Assembly (NCBI GenBank): GCA_015680685.1
Contig: MNCI01029492.1
Coordinates: 211,425 to 275,424, forward strand
Reading direction: 5' to 3'
Origin: Gnetum montanum
Lineage: Eukaryota; Streptophyta; Gnetopsida; Gnetales; Gnetaceae
DNA: 64,000 nt
Part shown: positions 20,432-31,250 of the stretch, in pieces
Position numbering within the stretch: position 1 is the stretch's first letter
How the letters are laid out: each line of letters begins with the position of its first letter
Notes under the pieces: model-generated
Seen by the model: only the letters and a program-made list of their open reading frames with translations
What the model was told of the DNA's origin: nothing
Databases searched by the model: none
Program-made: the position numbers and the translations under genes

Positions 20432-22076
20432 GGTCATCCATGCTAATCATATAAGTGGCTTCTCAATTTTTCATCTTTTTGTTTTACACATCTCTATTTT
20501 ACACACTGTTATTTTTACAACTTTTTGTTTTAAGCCTTCTTTATCTTACACCTTTTTGTTTTTACTTTATTAATTTTTTCCAATATTTGTTTTACAACAT
20601 CATTAGTACATTTTATTTTTCTTGGATATTTTACAATTTCTTGTATATTTTTCTTTATTTTGGTGTGATTTTCTTATTGTGTTCTAATAATAACGTGCCT
20701 TATTACCAATTGGGTACAGTATGGTTTGCTTGATGTGGGCATGTACTATCTAGTTATTTGATTGTTGGTGTTTGGATTCTAGCTTTGAATTTTGTTACTG
20801 ATAACAAAGACATGGTTTCTTTTTTATGAAATAAGTAATGAGTCCACATCATCCACCCATCCACAAACTCTATGGTGTTTCTGGTTCTAGAAGTGTGAGG
20901 TCTCTTTTCATTAATAAAACTTTAATGAACTTATGACCTTGGTAGTTTTGGACTTAAAAAGGATTCAAAGGTTTGAATAGGGTGTGACTTCAAGGGGACT
21001 CAATAATCTTTGTACTCTTCTACTTACTTGGGTGCATGGGTGTTTTCATGGATTTCTTACCATTCTGTGTTGACCAATAATAAGAAGTTGAATAAGTCTT
21101 TGCATGGTGTAGTTCCCATTCAAAAAGAAAGAAAAAGAAAAAAAAAGCTATGGGAATTCAAAGCACACCCTTTAGACAAAATAAATGGGCTACAAGCATT
21201 GGTTATGAGACTAAAAAGACATGTTACCCATGCTTGAAGGTCCCCTCTAACTAAGGACCTTCCTCACTTCCTGTTTCTCTTTTATTCTTAAATAAGGAAT
21301 GGTGGTTGTTTTGTGGGAGCACTCTTGTGTCTCAATGGGATGGATTAGTCTTAGAGTGGCGATGTGAAGTCACTAAACATGGTTGGTTTTAGTCTAGACT
21401 AAAGATGGATTTTATCAAGTCATTTAACCACAAAATTCACAATAAACTTCATGTGACCTTAATCAAGAACTCCATTCCACTTTCTCTCTCTCATCCATCT
21501 ATGCTTTCCATGTCTCACCTCACTATTGGTCTTCATGTCCTTGTTCGATGTCTTGGTTTGATGTGTCGAAATTCTTAGGTAGTTTCTTTCAGGTTTTTGT
21601 ACTTAACTTTCCATAACCATTAATTACCCATGGGACCCATGGACTCCTTGGTTTAAGGATATGCAAAGGCAACAAAGGACATGTGCCTACTTTAGGGAAA
21701 ATCCACTTGCATACCTTTTGGTTGGGTTAGTTAAGTTCTTTACCCTTAGGCATTCTCACAATTAAATCTTTTTGCATGTCCCATCGATGACATCCAATTG
21801 TGCACATCTTCACAACATTTTTTAGTGAAATCCTTTTTTTTATTATTGTGAATTCTTTAATCCTCTTCAAGCATTTCATCACATTTGGGCTTTTCAAAAT
21901 TTAATAATGGACTACTTATCTATTTCACCTCATTTTCAGTCTTCCCACTAACACTATTAAAAGAATCAATCCATCATAATCACAACCTGGCCAAGTGTAA
22001 TTGTTGACGAGACAAGCTACCTAAAAGCTATACATTACACATTGCACACTAATCCATGATTTTGTTGTGATTGCAG
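20432..22076 (+). other. Non-coding spacer of element C
   Basis: T-rich at 20460-20690, then blocks shared with B: CATCCACCCATCCACAAACT (20848-20867), GACATGTTACCCATGC (about 21218), and CTCCTTGGTTTAAGGATATG (21641-21660). The hydrophobic open frames at 20280-20733 are T-rich translation and are not supported as genes. The end holds TTGTGATTGCAG (22065-22076), matching the splice acceptor before the env-position ATG in B. The TATA-bearing block of B and D is not recognisable here. Confidence 0.55.
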
Positions 22077-22404
22077 TGGGAAGCATGGACTGGAAGTGGG
22101 ACTATCTTTACCAAGGAATCAATAGCATCATCATGCAGTGAGGCCCCTTCATGATTATTGAATCTTCTTCCTTGTTCTTTAGCTACTAGAGGAGTTGGAT
22201 GTTAGTCTTGGCTAGGGTGTTCAATTCTATTGTCATGAACACTCAATTTTGTAAAAGAATGTAAATCTGTACACTTGGGCACTTAGAATCTGTTTGTTCC
22301 ATTTGAGTTAGTTTGCTTGTCAGTCAATAATCCCATACCTTCCCAATATTTTGTAAGGGACTTGTTCCTCTTTTTATTTACTCAAGGACAAATTTTCATT
22401 CAGT
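22077..22404 (+). pseudogene. Env-position ORF remnant of element C (internal deletion)
   Basis: After the acceptor, GTGGGAAGC stands where B reads ATGGCACC, so the start codon is changed. Within about 60 bp the sequence jumps to the tail that follows the ORF in B (compare 22185-22330 with 12370-12510). Almost the whole ORF of roughly 2.8 kb is missing. The tail, with TGTTCAATTCTATTGTCATGAACA, is non-coding. Confidence 0.6.
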
Positions 22405-22414
22405 CATGGGGGTA
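22405..22414 (+). promoter_or_regulatory. Polypurine tract of element C
   Basis: CATGGGGGTA lies immediately before the LTR, as in B and D. Confidence 0.8.
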
Positions 22415-23269
22415 GGATGAATTGTATTTTATTTGGCTCTAATATCATAGCCCTGATAGTAGATACTTGACATCGAGGGATTAGAGGCGATGTCAGATAT
22501 CCAATGTTGCGAGCTATGTGCCAACATATAAATATAGCACTTGGGCGCATAGTTTGAGCATAAGTTTTTTCATAGCATAGCATATCTCTTGTAGTTTTTA
22601 TTTCCCAGATTTAGAATATGTTGCTAAGTGCTTGTAGCAAGAGTCATTGAGTGTACATATATTTATTCGAGCACTATTGTACTTAAGCACAATAGTGTGT
22701 GCAGCTATAAGGATGAGCTTTCTAATAAACCTTGCAGCACTTTGGCTAGATTAAATATTTTATTTATGCATTTAATGTTTTATGTAATTTTATTTAATGC
22801 TTTTAAGTAATTAAGCTAAGTTAGCTAGGTTAAATAGCAATTAATTAAGTACACAAGTATGACTGCTTTAAGCATGTGCATGATGCATGGTAATCCCAAC
22901 AATGCTTAACGTTTGGTAACCCAACAACATTATACGTGTTTAGGATGTGTATAAAAAGTGGGACTAGATGTTAGGAATAATTAGAGATTAATTAGTTAGA
23001 TTAAATTAGCCATTAGAAATTACTTCATTCCTTTATTTTAGGCACAAAGAACATACAACATAAAAATGATAAAACTCAGATGCCTTAGTTGCACTTAACC
23101 ATACCCTTGCATTTCACAACTATAATTGGGAAAATAATGATTGTAACGATTAGACTTCACTTCCTAGAACTAGTGTACTTGAACACTTAAGGTTTACAAA
23201 ATTAGACTAGATCACGTGTAAATGCTTGTGATTTGTATGGTTGAGCACAAGGGCATTCGTTGCTCATTG
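22415..23269 (+). repeat. 3' LTR of element C
   Basis: It is 855 bp, starting GGATGAATTG (one change from the 5' copy TGATGAATTG) and ending GCTCATTG before the CAATG duplication. U3 carries GATRTC-type words (22470-22515), the TATA-like CATATAAATATAGC follows near 22524, and CTTTCTAATAAACC-like R sequence lies near 22718. U5 shares GGTAATCCCAACAATG-like and GTATGGTTGAGCACAAGG-like blocks with the other LTRs. Confidence 0.82.
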
Positions 23270-23274
23270 CAATG

Positions 23275-23670
23275 CACTGGTTTTGCAACATCTCATTTCT
23301 AAATGGGATGCATTGCAATAATTAAAATTTTTACTTACATCCATTAAGATTATCAAATTAGTTTCAGAATTCATTTTTCAAAATTACAACTTAATGTTAA
23401 ATTGTAGAATTAAGTCTATGACCTGGGGTTGTGAGGCTAAAACACTTGCTACTAGGCTAACATTTGATTTTTGTAAAATAACATTATACCAAATCAACAT
23501 ATTATTTGAAATTAATGTTTCAAATAACATGATTTTAATCCATAGTTCTTTCATGTACAATGTTTCAATAGTATCACCTATACATGAAACACAAGTAATA
23601 CCTTTTGATCCCCATATATAAAATTAGGCAACAAAGCATAATTTTTGAAAAAAGCCCTTAATTTAATAGT
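23275..23670. other. Intergenic interval between elements C and I
   Basis: The first 45 bp are the right copy of the repeat that flanks element C. The rest is AT-rich. An open frame at 23394-23621 has no recognisable domain. I see no gene here. Confidence 0.4.
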
Positions 23671-24191
23671 ACTACTCTGGTGAAGCATTTTTTGGCACCA
23701 TCCTTGAGTTCAAGATTAGCCAAATGATCCAAAGTGGACCCAAGATGAACTACACCTCAATAGTTACAACACCTACACTCACAGCATAAGCATACATCAC
23801 TTAGTGCATGGGTCATGAGTCTATTGGATATGCTACATGAAAACATATAAGTGACATGATCAAACTAACACACACACAAGTAAGACTACAACAAACACAT
23901 ATTAATAAGAGACATCATCATCCTATAAGAGATCAGACACATTCCTACTTTAACATATCTAGCCCTAAGCCTCACTCTTGAAGAGAAGGGTGGCGGCCTA
24001 AGCATCAAAGCTAAGGCTCATCCACAAGCCTAAATATTCTTATGATGAAATACACAAAGGAATCAGGGCCAATGTAGTTCTTTAGTGATGGTTGCAATAG
24101 CATAGAACTTGTGAGAATCTTCACACTCCTCTAGCTCCCTTTACAGAAGGAAAACAACATTCAATCCACTAATAAGACATGTTTTCCTACA
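23671..24191 (-). repeat. 3' LTR of element I
   Basis: It matches 26791-27282 throughout. Examples are TGGTGAAGCA at the left end, CCAAAGTGGACCCAA, ACTACACCTCAATAGT, TTAGTGATGG-TTGCAATAGCAT and AAAACATG-type right-end sequence. The + strand end CCTACA corresponds to TGTAGG as the LTR start on -. Confidence 0.7.
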
Positions 24192-24204
24192 CTCTCCCCT
24201 ACTT
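24192..24204 (-). promoter_or_regulatory. Polypurine tract of element I
   Basis: On - the sequence reads GTAGGGGAGAG immediately before the TGTAGG start of the 3' LTR, as expected for a plus-strand primer. Confidence 0.6.
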
Positions 24205-24499
24205 GAAAGAAGCAATGTCCTTAGAGCTTAAGTCTTTGTCTGTACATATCTTCAAATGGCTAGGGTCATTTACTGTAAAAGCACAAGTGTTGAACTCAAC
24301 ATCCAATTGAGGTTTAGAGATGCCCACACAACCTAGGTTAAGGAAGAAAAGGCTTGTCCTTTTTCATGCAAATTGTACCAATCTTTCTACCTTGAGTGGG
24401 ACTTACTTCACATGTGAATTTTCCTACAGTTGTAGTGATAAAAAGGTATTGTTTTTTGAAGGCACTCATTTCTTTGTCCAAATCCAGCACTTCCTTCTC

Positions 24500-24900
24500 A
24501 AAAATGCATTCTCAATACTATGTTTCTTGCTCAAAGACATAGTCACAATCTTGTGCCTCTTGCTTGAAAACATAGTCCAATCCAATTCTCCCTACTCAAA
24601 GGCACCTTCTCACCACTACACTTCCTACTCAAAGATGTAGCCAATAATCAAAGACTCCCTACTCCAAGAGACCTTTTCACCACTACACTTCCTTCTCGAA
24701 GACATAGCAAAAATCATGTGCTTCCTGTTCAAAGACATAGCCAAAACCCTATGCTTCCTACTCAAAGATGTAGCCAATAATCCAATGCTCCCTACTCCAA
24801 GAGACCTTTTCACCACTACACTTCCTTCTTGAAGACATAGCAAAAATCATGTGCTTCCTATTCAAAGACATAGCCAAAACCCTACGTTTCCTACTCAAAG
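24500..24900 (-). repeat. 133-bp tandem repeat inside element I
   Basis: AAAGATGTAG recurs at 24631 and 24764 and in altered form at 24897, a period of 133 bp. The two full units (24631-24763 and 24764-24896) are nearly identical, and a more diverged third copy precedes them from about 24500. Each unit holds smaller repeats of the type CTTCCTACTCAAAGA. On - it reads as a basic repeat with Ser-Leu-Ser-Arg-Lys and Arg-Lys-Cys-Ser-Gly-Glu-Lys phrases, so it may be a repetitive tail of the element's protein. Confidence 0.75.
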
Positions 24901-25149
24901 ATGCAATCAAGAACATATACCACCTAGCCAAAATTTTCATTAAGAATATGCACTCCACTACTAACACATATGCATGCACCTATTCTCTTTTTTTTTTTTT
25001 CTCTATCTAGAATCAATTCATGAAGGAGTTGGTTGCACAAGGCTGACCATGCTTTGCTCCTTTTGGTACTCATTGCATTGCCTGACCAATTTCACCACCA
25101 TGTGCTAAGGTGACTAGACCCTCATGGATCCATTAAAAGGAGTTTAGAA

Positions 25150-26690
25150 CTTCCATATCCTACTCTTGTTCATCCCCATTCAAGATCATCAATGGATCAT
25201 GGGATTGATGCTCAACTGCATTCAACCTACGATTCTCATCTCGTTTATTACCACCACTCTCACTTGAAGGTTTTGAGAGTATTCTTAAGCATAATGCACT
25301 CCACCACAAATGTAGCATTTCAAGGATATTGAGAGAGCCCACCAAAATATGATTTTTTTTCCACAACCCTTGCTATTTGTGGGAAGCTTGATGTTTTCCA
25401 TGTCCCTAGGATGCATGTTGTTTACTTGGGGCTTGCTTAAAATAAAAGCCTATGGATTTACTTGAATATGCATGTTCATCACCTCTTCAAGGTTTATTAC
25501 TTTCTTTATTGCTCTTGAATGGTTGTTCCACTACATCCTTATCCTTCTTTTCCATCTTGTAGTTAGACAAAGTGGTAGCAACTTAGATGGTCTCCTTGAA
25601 CCCTATGAGTTTACGAGTTTTAAGCTCACATTGGACACATGGTTTGAGGCAACTAGGAAATAGTCTATACTTGGTGTATTCACTAATTTTCAAGATTTGG
25701 ATGATGATATTTTGGTATTCCCGAATATAATTCTCTAGAGTTCTTATGTGCTGAATCTTCTTTAGCCTTGCCCAGGATTTGTTAACAAAATTTCCTAGAT
25801 GAAAGTTCTCTATCAATGCTTCCTTAAACTGATCCCATGTTCTAATTGATCTACATGTTCCAACTTTTACTTTTTGAAGCACACCAAACCACCAAGCCTT
25901 TTCTATTTCGCCAAAGAATTAGATAGTAATACGAGCTTGTCTTTTAGTGGCATATTCATACATCTCCAGAAACTCTTTTGTTTCCAATAGAACAGTATTT
26001 ATCATAGTATTGTCCTTGTTGCCCTCATAGATTTTTGGTTCCTTAAGCTTTGAACTTGGAAATTGATCAACTTAGCCCTGATGCAAGTGCCCTTACTCGA
26101 ACAACCAACTGATCTTTCACAATCCTAATCTCCTCATCTACTTTCTTTTCTATGGCCTCAATCTTATTTTGTTGGCTTTCATACAAAGCCTGCTAAGTTT
26201 CCAGTAATGATCATGGCTCCTAATTTTCATCTTGGAGCTCTTGCTTAGCAAGTTGGAGATCATCAACAACATCCCTAATTTGCTCCATTTGGTTCCTCAA
26301 CACAAAGTTTTGAATTCAGACAAGTTTGTGTTTTGTGCTTAAGCCCAACTCTGGAAGGAAAAGAACTTCCATTGGATCCACTAACTATTGGATCATGCGA
26401 ACTTTTTCAATTGCAAGTAGACTATGCATGATGATGTTATCTACTTGCAATAAATGCCTCCACAATTTTTGCATCTTTTTAGGGGATTCATCAATATCCC
26501 TCTCATAAGCCATCTCAACATTCTCATTGTTGTGTACATCCTCATACACATCTACACCATCGTGCACCTCTTTATGCATACGACTGCCTCAACTGCCATC
26601 CCCCCACTAATTCATACTGAGGATTAGGACCATGAGTGTTGTCAAGATCTTGACTCCATTTGCTCTTCTTTTTATGTGCCATGGCATCAC
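25150..26690 (-). pseudogene. gag relic of element I (retrotransposon gag domain)
   Basis: The frame at 25882-25583 reads Trp-Asp-Gln-Phe-Lys-Glu-Ala-Leu, then Asn-Phe-His-Leu-Gly, then Leu-Lys-Lys-Ile-Gln and Glu-Asn-Tyr-Ile-Arg-Glu-Tyr. This is the hallmark layout of the plant retrotransposon gag domain. Upstream, an ATG on - near 26682 opens Met-Ala-His-Lys-Lys-Lys, followed by stop-broken sequence. At 25360-25270 a Cys/His-containing segment is possible but is not a clear CCHC. No protease or RT follows before the 133-bp repeats, so the element depended on others to move. Confidence 0.6.
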
Positions 26691-26790
26691 ATAAGTTACA
26701 GATAAGAAATCATGATCACGAACCACGTACCTAGAATCACCACCATCCTCGAACCGCAAACCATGGCTCCTCATGAAATCATGGCATGGC

Positions 26791-27282
26791 ACTACTTTGG
26801 TGAAGCACTATTTCACATCACCCTTAAGTCCAAGATGAGCTGGATGACCCAAAGTGGACCCAACATGGACTACACCTCAATAGTCACATCACTTGCACTC
26901 ATAACATAAGTATGCATCACCCATTAGAGCATGAGTTAGGAACATATCGAGTATGGCACATAAAAAACATATAAGTTACATGACCAAACCGAAGACCATA
27001 GCAAGTACACCCATCCACAAGAGACACCATTATCCTATAAGAGCTAAGACATGTTTCTACTCTAACGGATCTAGTTTTAAGTCCCGCTAGGATGGCCCAT
27101 GCATTGAAGCCAAGCCAAGGCTTTTCTGCAAGCTAACATATCCCTCCCATGAAGTACCACTGTAGTTTTAGAGTGATGGTTGTAATAGCATGAAACCTAT
27201 AGGGATCTCTACATTTCTTCCGACCGACCCGTTACAGAGGGAACAAGCTTCCATCCACCAATAAAAAACATGTTTTCGTACA
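26791..27282 (-). repeat. 5' LTR of element I, abutting the PUP gene
   Basis: It is the direct copy of 23671-24191. Its outer end (CGTACA on +) is only 215 bp upstream of the purine permease start codon. The LTR is oriented away from the gene. Confidence 0.7.
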
Positions 27283-27497
27283 CTCAAGTTAACATTATTT
27301 TTTGGCAACGTACCTAGAGGAAAAACCGACGGTTCTTTTGGTTTCCGAAATTCCTAATTAGTGCGTGATCTACCGAGATTCCTCATCATTGTCTGCGCAC
27401 CACTGGTTGACAGCCAAATATCTCCTCCTGTGTCAATTTGATGTGTTAGGGTTTCTTGGCAAGATCGCCGTCAACAGGCTAGATTCAAGTGAACCCT
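27283..27497 (+). promoter_or_regulatory. Proximal upstream region and 5' leader of the purine permease gene
   Basis: These 215 bp are all that separates the element I LTR from the start codon. They have higher GC than the flanks and contain TTAGGGTTTC (27448-27457), the reverse of a telo-box-like AAACCCTAA. No convincing TATA box is seen. An in-frame TAG at 27480-27482 lies upstream of the first ATG, so no earlier start exists in this frame. Confidence 0.5.
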
Positions 27498-28607
27498 ATG
27501 TCGGTTGTTAAACTGTGTTCTTCTTCTTCTTATGAACCTGACGCTGCAAGAAACATGGAAATCAAGCAATATTTGTTGGAGCATGGCAGAAAATTCGCGG
27601 AGCATAAGAAGTATTGGGTTCTAGCGATGCTGAACACTATAGCGCTGATTGCGGGCCAATCCGCTGCAACTTTGCTGAGCAGATACTACTTTGATAAGGG
27701 CGGAAACAGCCGGTGGCTTTCCACACTTTTGCAAGTTGTGGGTTGGCCCATATTCCTGCTTCCCCTGTTTTGGCGAGAAACAGGGGAGATTACCCCTCTT
27801 TCATGGCGTCTGCTTGTGATTTATATCGTGCTTGGGGTTGTTCTTGCAGGAGATGATCTTCTCTATTCGTGGGGCGTATCATATGTTCCTGCTTCAACTT
27901 ATTCTCTCATCTGCTCCAGTCAGCTTGCCTTCAATGCCATCTTCTCATTTTTCCTGAACAAGCAGAGAATTACGTTCTACATCTTGAACTCTGTTGTGAT
28001 TCTGACTTTTGCCGCAGTTCTGTTGGGGATTTACAGCAATGGAGATAGGCCTGAGGGGGTCACTAATGTGCAGTATTTTCTGGGGTTTTTCTGCACTTTG
28101 GCTGCCTCTGCTTTGTATGGCCTTCTGTTGCCGTTGATGCAGCTTACTTTCCAGAAAGTGTTGAAAAAGGAGTCTTTTGTTGTTGTTCTGGAGATGAATA
28201 TTTATACCTCGGCTGTTGCTAGTGCTATATGTGTTGTTGGCCTGTTTGCCAGTGGAGAATTCAGGCATGTGGGTAAGGAAGCTGGGAGTTTTACAGATGG
28301 GAAGTTGGCTTACTGGATGACTGTGATCTGGTCTGCAATTGGATGGCAGGTGGCTTCTGTGGGTGTTATTGGTCTGATTTTTCTGGTGTCTTCTTTGTTC
28401 TCCAATGTGGTCAGCACTCTTGCTTTGCCTGTGGTCCCTATTTTGGCTGTGGGATTCTTCCATGACAAGGTGACTGCTATCAAGGTGATTTCCTTGTTGC
28501 TTAGCATATGGGGATTTGTCTCTTATGTTCATGAAGGATATAAGGAATCAGAAACTCTGGACTCTAGGAGGCTGCAGCCAGAACAGCATAATGAATCTGT
28601 GGTGTGA
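27498..28607 (+). CDS. Purine permease (PUP family) transporter
   Basis: Intact single-exon frame of 369 codons from ATG at 27498 to TGA at 28605-28607. The first ATG after the in-frame TAG was chosen; a GTG nine bases earlier is not a likely plant start. The family (PUP/PUNUT, drug/metabolite transporter superfamily) moves purines, cytokinin bases and some alkaloids across plasma or vacuolar membranes, usually with H+. Length fits the usual 350-390 residues. About ten membrane segments can be read, including Tyr-Trp-Val-Leu-Ala-Met-Leu-Asn (about residue 40), Gln-Val-Val-Gly-Trp-Pro (about 80), Gly-Asp-Asp-Leu-Leu-Tyr-Ser-Trp-Gly (about 118) and Leu-Ala-Leu-Pro-Val-Val-Pro-Ile (about 313). 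Codon use and GC differ clearly from the surrounding repeats. Substrate cannot be told from sequence. It stands alone, with retroelements on both sides. Confidence 0.93.
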   Translation: MSVVKLCSSSSYEPDAARNMEIKQYLLEHGRKFAEHKKYWVLAMLNTIALIAGQSAATLLSRYYFDKGGNSRWLSTLLQVVGWPIFLLPLFWRETGEITPLSWRLLVIYIVLGVVLAGDDLLYSWGVSYVPASTYSLICSSQLAFNAIFSFFLNKQRITFYILNSVVILTFAAVLLGIYSNGDRPEGVTNVQYFLGFFCTLAASALYGLLLPLMQLTFQKVLKKESFVVVLEMNIYTSAVASAICVVGLFASGEFRHVGKEAGSFTDGKLAYWMTVIWSAIGWQVASVGVIGLIFLVSSLFSNVVSTLALPVVPILAVGFFHDKVTAIKVISLLLSIWGFVSYVHEGYKESETLDSRRLQPEQHNESVV

Positions 28608-29590
28608 GAATGATCACTGAGGTAATTATATGTGTGTTCTGTATGCTTATATACAGATGAGATTAATTTTTTTAAATATCTGGGTCATGACAATGATCCT
28701 GTTTATTCACAATTGCATTTAACCCATTGTTAAAGCACAAAGCATGTAGTGATTTTTAAATCTGTCTTAATCCATTTTTTATTATTGTAATTCCTCTGGT
28801 AATTAATATTTTGATTCTGGTTTGATAAATGCTTTGTCAATTCTTGTTCGTCAATTTGGCTATTTGATTATAACATTTACTGGTGATAATGGTTTGGAGT
28901 ATACTTTCTAATAATGTTGAATACAGTAAAAAATTTAAGATGACTATACAAATGAGATTTTCCAGAGAAGACTTGTGCAAACGAGTTATAATGGGTTATA
29001 CAATTTTAAGATATGCTTTACTCAATCTAAAGATTTTTTTTTTTGTTTTAATTTCTAGTTACTGCTTCATTTGATTGCTTTCTTTATAACTAATAGTCGT
29101 CAAAAAATATTTAATGTGATAAGTAAAAACAACAGTTATCAGAATACTTCATGTATATCTCTTATTCAATTATTTTTAGCAAGTATATTACTTATTCAAA
29201 TTGTTAATTTAAAGTCACTGGCTTGCAGAATACTGCCTATCAGCAAAGCTCGAGTTTTTTGTAACTGTTGAATTGGTTATACCTTTTACAATGCAATCAG
29301 AGTTTGTCATTTTGTTCTGTAAATCACTATAAAATTCAACTTTCAAGAATTGCACTGCATTGGCAGACAATTGTTGGAAATTCAACTTATCCCTGTGATC
29401 AATAGATTTCTAAATTTTGCTTTTCTGGTATCTATTTTGCTTTCCTGTTTCTCAATTTCATGAGCAGGGTAAACCAATTTCGTCAGAGGGAAAAATAAAC
29501 TTCCCTAAAGTCAGGTAGACCATGAATGATTGCCGTCCGTTCCATGGCCAAGTACTTTCGATGCTGCTGGCCCGTGATGTTTTTGAATCT
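28608..29590 (+). other. 3' flank of the purine permease gene
   Basis: GAGGTAATTA at 28619-28628 could be a donor for a 3'-UTR intron, but this is weak. The region is AT-rich, with small open frames (28883-29271) that lack recognisable domains. No further gene is supported. Confidence 0.35.
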
Positions 29591-29599
29591 TGTTTTACC

Positions 29600-29680
29600 A
29601 CATCAATCAATAAAATAGTGAAATTGATACAATCAAAAAGAACACATCAATAAAACAGTGAAATTGATACAATCAAAAAG
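29600..29680. repeat. Tandem duplication, about 40-bp unit
   Basis: ACATCAATAAAATAGTGAAA-like sequence through AATCAAAAAG occurs twice (29600-29640 and 29642-29680), with a 4-base TCAA insertion and one substitution. Confidence 0.85.
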
Positions 29681-29800
29681 TAAAGTAAAATTGGTATAAC
29701 CTGAAAACACAAAATTGGTATTCATTTCAACGAATTTGTCACTCTCAATAGTGAAATTGCTATTCAAATCATTGAAATTAACTGGTCAAAGGAATAATAT

Positions 29801-29991
29801 TGTTGGAAATCCAATTATCGATACTTTCGATCTTCCACGAATTGCCCTTAAATTGCCCTTAAATTAAAGGGAAAACAATTCCAGATTCGGAAAAAACTAG
29901 TTTATTGTTGAAAATCCAATACTTTCGATCTTCCACGAATTGCCCTTAAATTAAAGGGAAAAAAATTCCAGATTCGGAAAAAACTAGTTTA
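29801..29991. repeat. Tandem duplication, about 86-105-bp unit with a nested 13-bp duplication
   Basis: TGTTGGAAATCCAAT through AAAAAACTAGTTTA occurs at 29801-29905 and again at 29906-29991. The first unit holds an extra ATTGCCCTTAA repeat (29841-29865), so two duplication events are layered. Confidence 0.88.
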
Positions 29992-30097
29992 GTTATCACC
30001 CTAATGGGCAAGGGCTTGAACATCGAACTGGGAGGAGGAAGTTGCTACTAATAACCTCTCTGTTGTGTAGGCACAAGCGATTCATCAATCAACGGTG

Positions 30098-30263
30098 ATA
30101 ATAATGATCAGAAAAAATAATAATAAATTTCACCTTTTGGTGCTATAATCTCAGTTCTTTGATGATTTTCTGTTAAATCAATAATAATGATCAGAAAAAA
30201 TAATAATAAATTTCACCTTTTGGTGCTATAATCTCAGTTCTTTGATGATTTTCTGTTAAATCA
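30098..30263. repeat. Perfect 83-bp tandem duplication
   Basis: Units 30098-30180 and 30181-30263 appear identical, each from ATAATAATGATCAG to TGTTAAATCA. Confidence 0.92.
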
Positions 30264-30382
30264 ACCTATTGCAGCAACATTTGTTTAGTGGTTGTTGGCT
30301 TCGCAATGTTACTGCTAATGTTGGTCGATTTTCTTTCTTTTGTTTAGTGTCCTTGGTATGTCTGGCAACATGAGATAATATT

Positions 30383-30465
30383 TAAATTTGCAGTATCAAG
30401 TATTGCTTACTGCTCAACTACTATTAAATTTGCAGTATCAAGTATTGCTTACTGCTCAACTACTA
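30383..30465. repeat. Near-perfect 42-bp tandem duplication
   Basis: TAAATTTGCAGTATCAAGTA through CTCAACTACTA is repeated at 30383 and 30425. Confidence 0.9.
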
Positions 30466-30725
30466 AGAACCTCATCATCAGGTTTCACAATACTGGTGTG
30501 CGTCCCAAATGGCTGCCCGTTGTGGATGCTTATTAAAATCTAAAAATACCTACCACACGCACCTTTTCCTCTGCTGAGGCTTCTTGGGTTATGCTGCCAA
30601 CAAGCATCAAATTATGACTTTAAACTTATGCATTTGGTGGTTGTTAGCGATCAATTTTGCTGCTCCTATCACACAATTCTTGGAACATGCATGATTCATA
30701 CCTTTTGGAAAATTTCATCGCTAGC

Positions 30726-30761
30726 TTCAGCACTGCTCCTAGATTCAGCACTGCTCCTAGA
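30726..30761. repeat. Perfect 18-bp tandem duplication
   Basis: TTCAGCACTGCTCCTAGA occurs at 30726-30743 and 30744-30761. Confidence 0.92.
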
Positions 30762-31090
30762 TGCTTTGTTTCTTCCTTGACAGTTTGATGAAAAGCGTCA
30801 TTGCAAAACAAACAAACAAAAAAGGAAATGTCGATCTCCATGGTGACTTGCAAATCAATTACTAATTTCTATACATTTCCAAAGTTCCGGCGCTATTTAA
30901 TTGCTCCAAATCATATTCCTTCAAAACTCCATTTTCTGCCTTCAAAGTTGTTGGGTTACTCTTAGGGATTCTTCCTCCATCCTGCACAAAGCTTTGCCCT
31001 TAGCAGGATAAGGCTTTAAATTATCGGTTTACATGACCCAACGTTTCAGAGAACTCGGGGACTCGTTCCCGCTAAAGCCCCCACGGTTTC

Positions 31091-31187
31091 TTTTTTGTTT
31101 TCGAATTGTATAAAACTTGGATTCTAAGAACTTTTTTGTTTTCGAATTTTTTGTTTTCGAATTGTATAAAACTTGGATTCTAAGAAA
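31091..31187. repeat. Tandem duplication with partial middle copy
   Basis: TTTTTTGTTTTCGAATTGTA through GGATTCTAAGAA occurs at 31091-31131 and 31148-31187, with a 16-bp partial copy (TTTTTTGTTTTCGAAT) between them. Confidence 0.88.
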
Positions 31188-31250
31188 TGGAGGGCATAAA
31201 TACTGCCCAATAAATACGAGAAGTGTAGTACAAGTTGAAACAGCTACAAT

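Larger units (their letters stand above)
14194..23269 (+). mobile_element. Element C: Athila-like Ty3/gypsy with pol but without the env-position ORF
   Basis: It is 9076 bp, flanked by a perfect CAATG duplication (14189-14193 and 23270-23274). Order is LTR stub, gag, protease, RT, RNase H, integrase, internal polypurine tract, spacer, short tail, polypurine tract and 3' LTR. The integrase is followed by no chromodomain. Most of the 5' LTR and the PBS are deleted, and the env-position ORF is deleted at about 22077. It is a useful reference copy for pol in this window. Confidence 0.88.
23671..27282 (-). mobile_element. Element I: short gag-only LTR retrotransposon, different family
   Basis: Two direct copies of about 500 bp (23671-24191 and 26791-27282) enclose 2.6 kb that contains a gag domain on - and no pol. 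The transcribed strand is -, as shown by the gag orientation and by a purine-rich tract just inside the left LTR. LTR outer ends read TGTA on the - strand. The inner LTR boundary near 26791 is approximate, since a decayed initiator-Met-like PBS (GAGCCATGG on -) lies at about 26758-26766, some 25 bp away. No clean target duplication was found. Confidence 0.7.

Noticed and set aside
24500-24900. CRISPR-like array
   Set aside because: Units are contiguous 133-bp tandem copies without unique spacers, in plant retroelement context.
27945-28532. 195-codon open frame on - across the purine permease gene
   Set aside because: Antisense shadow of the membrane-protein coding sequence, with no domain and no conservation argument.
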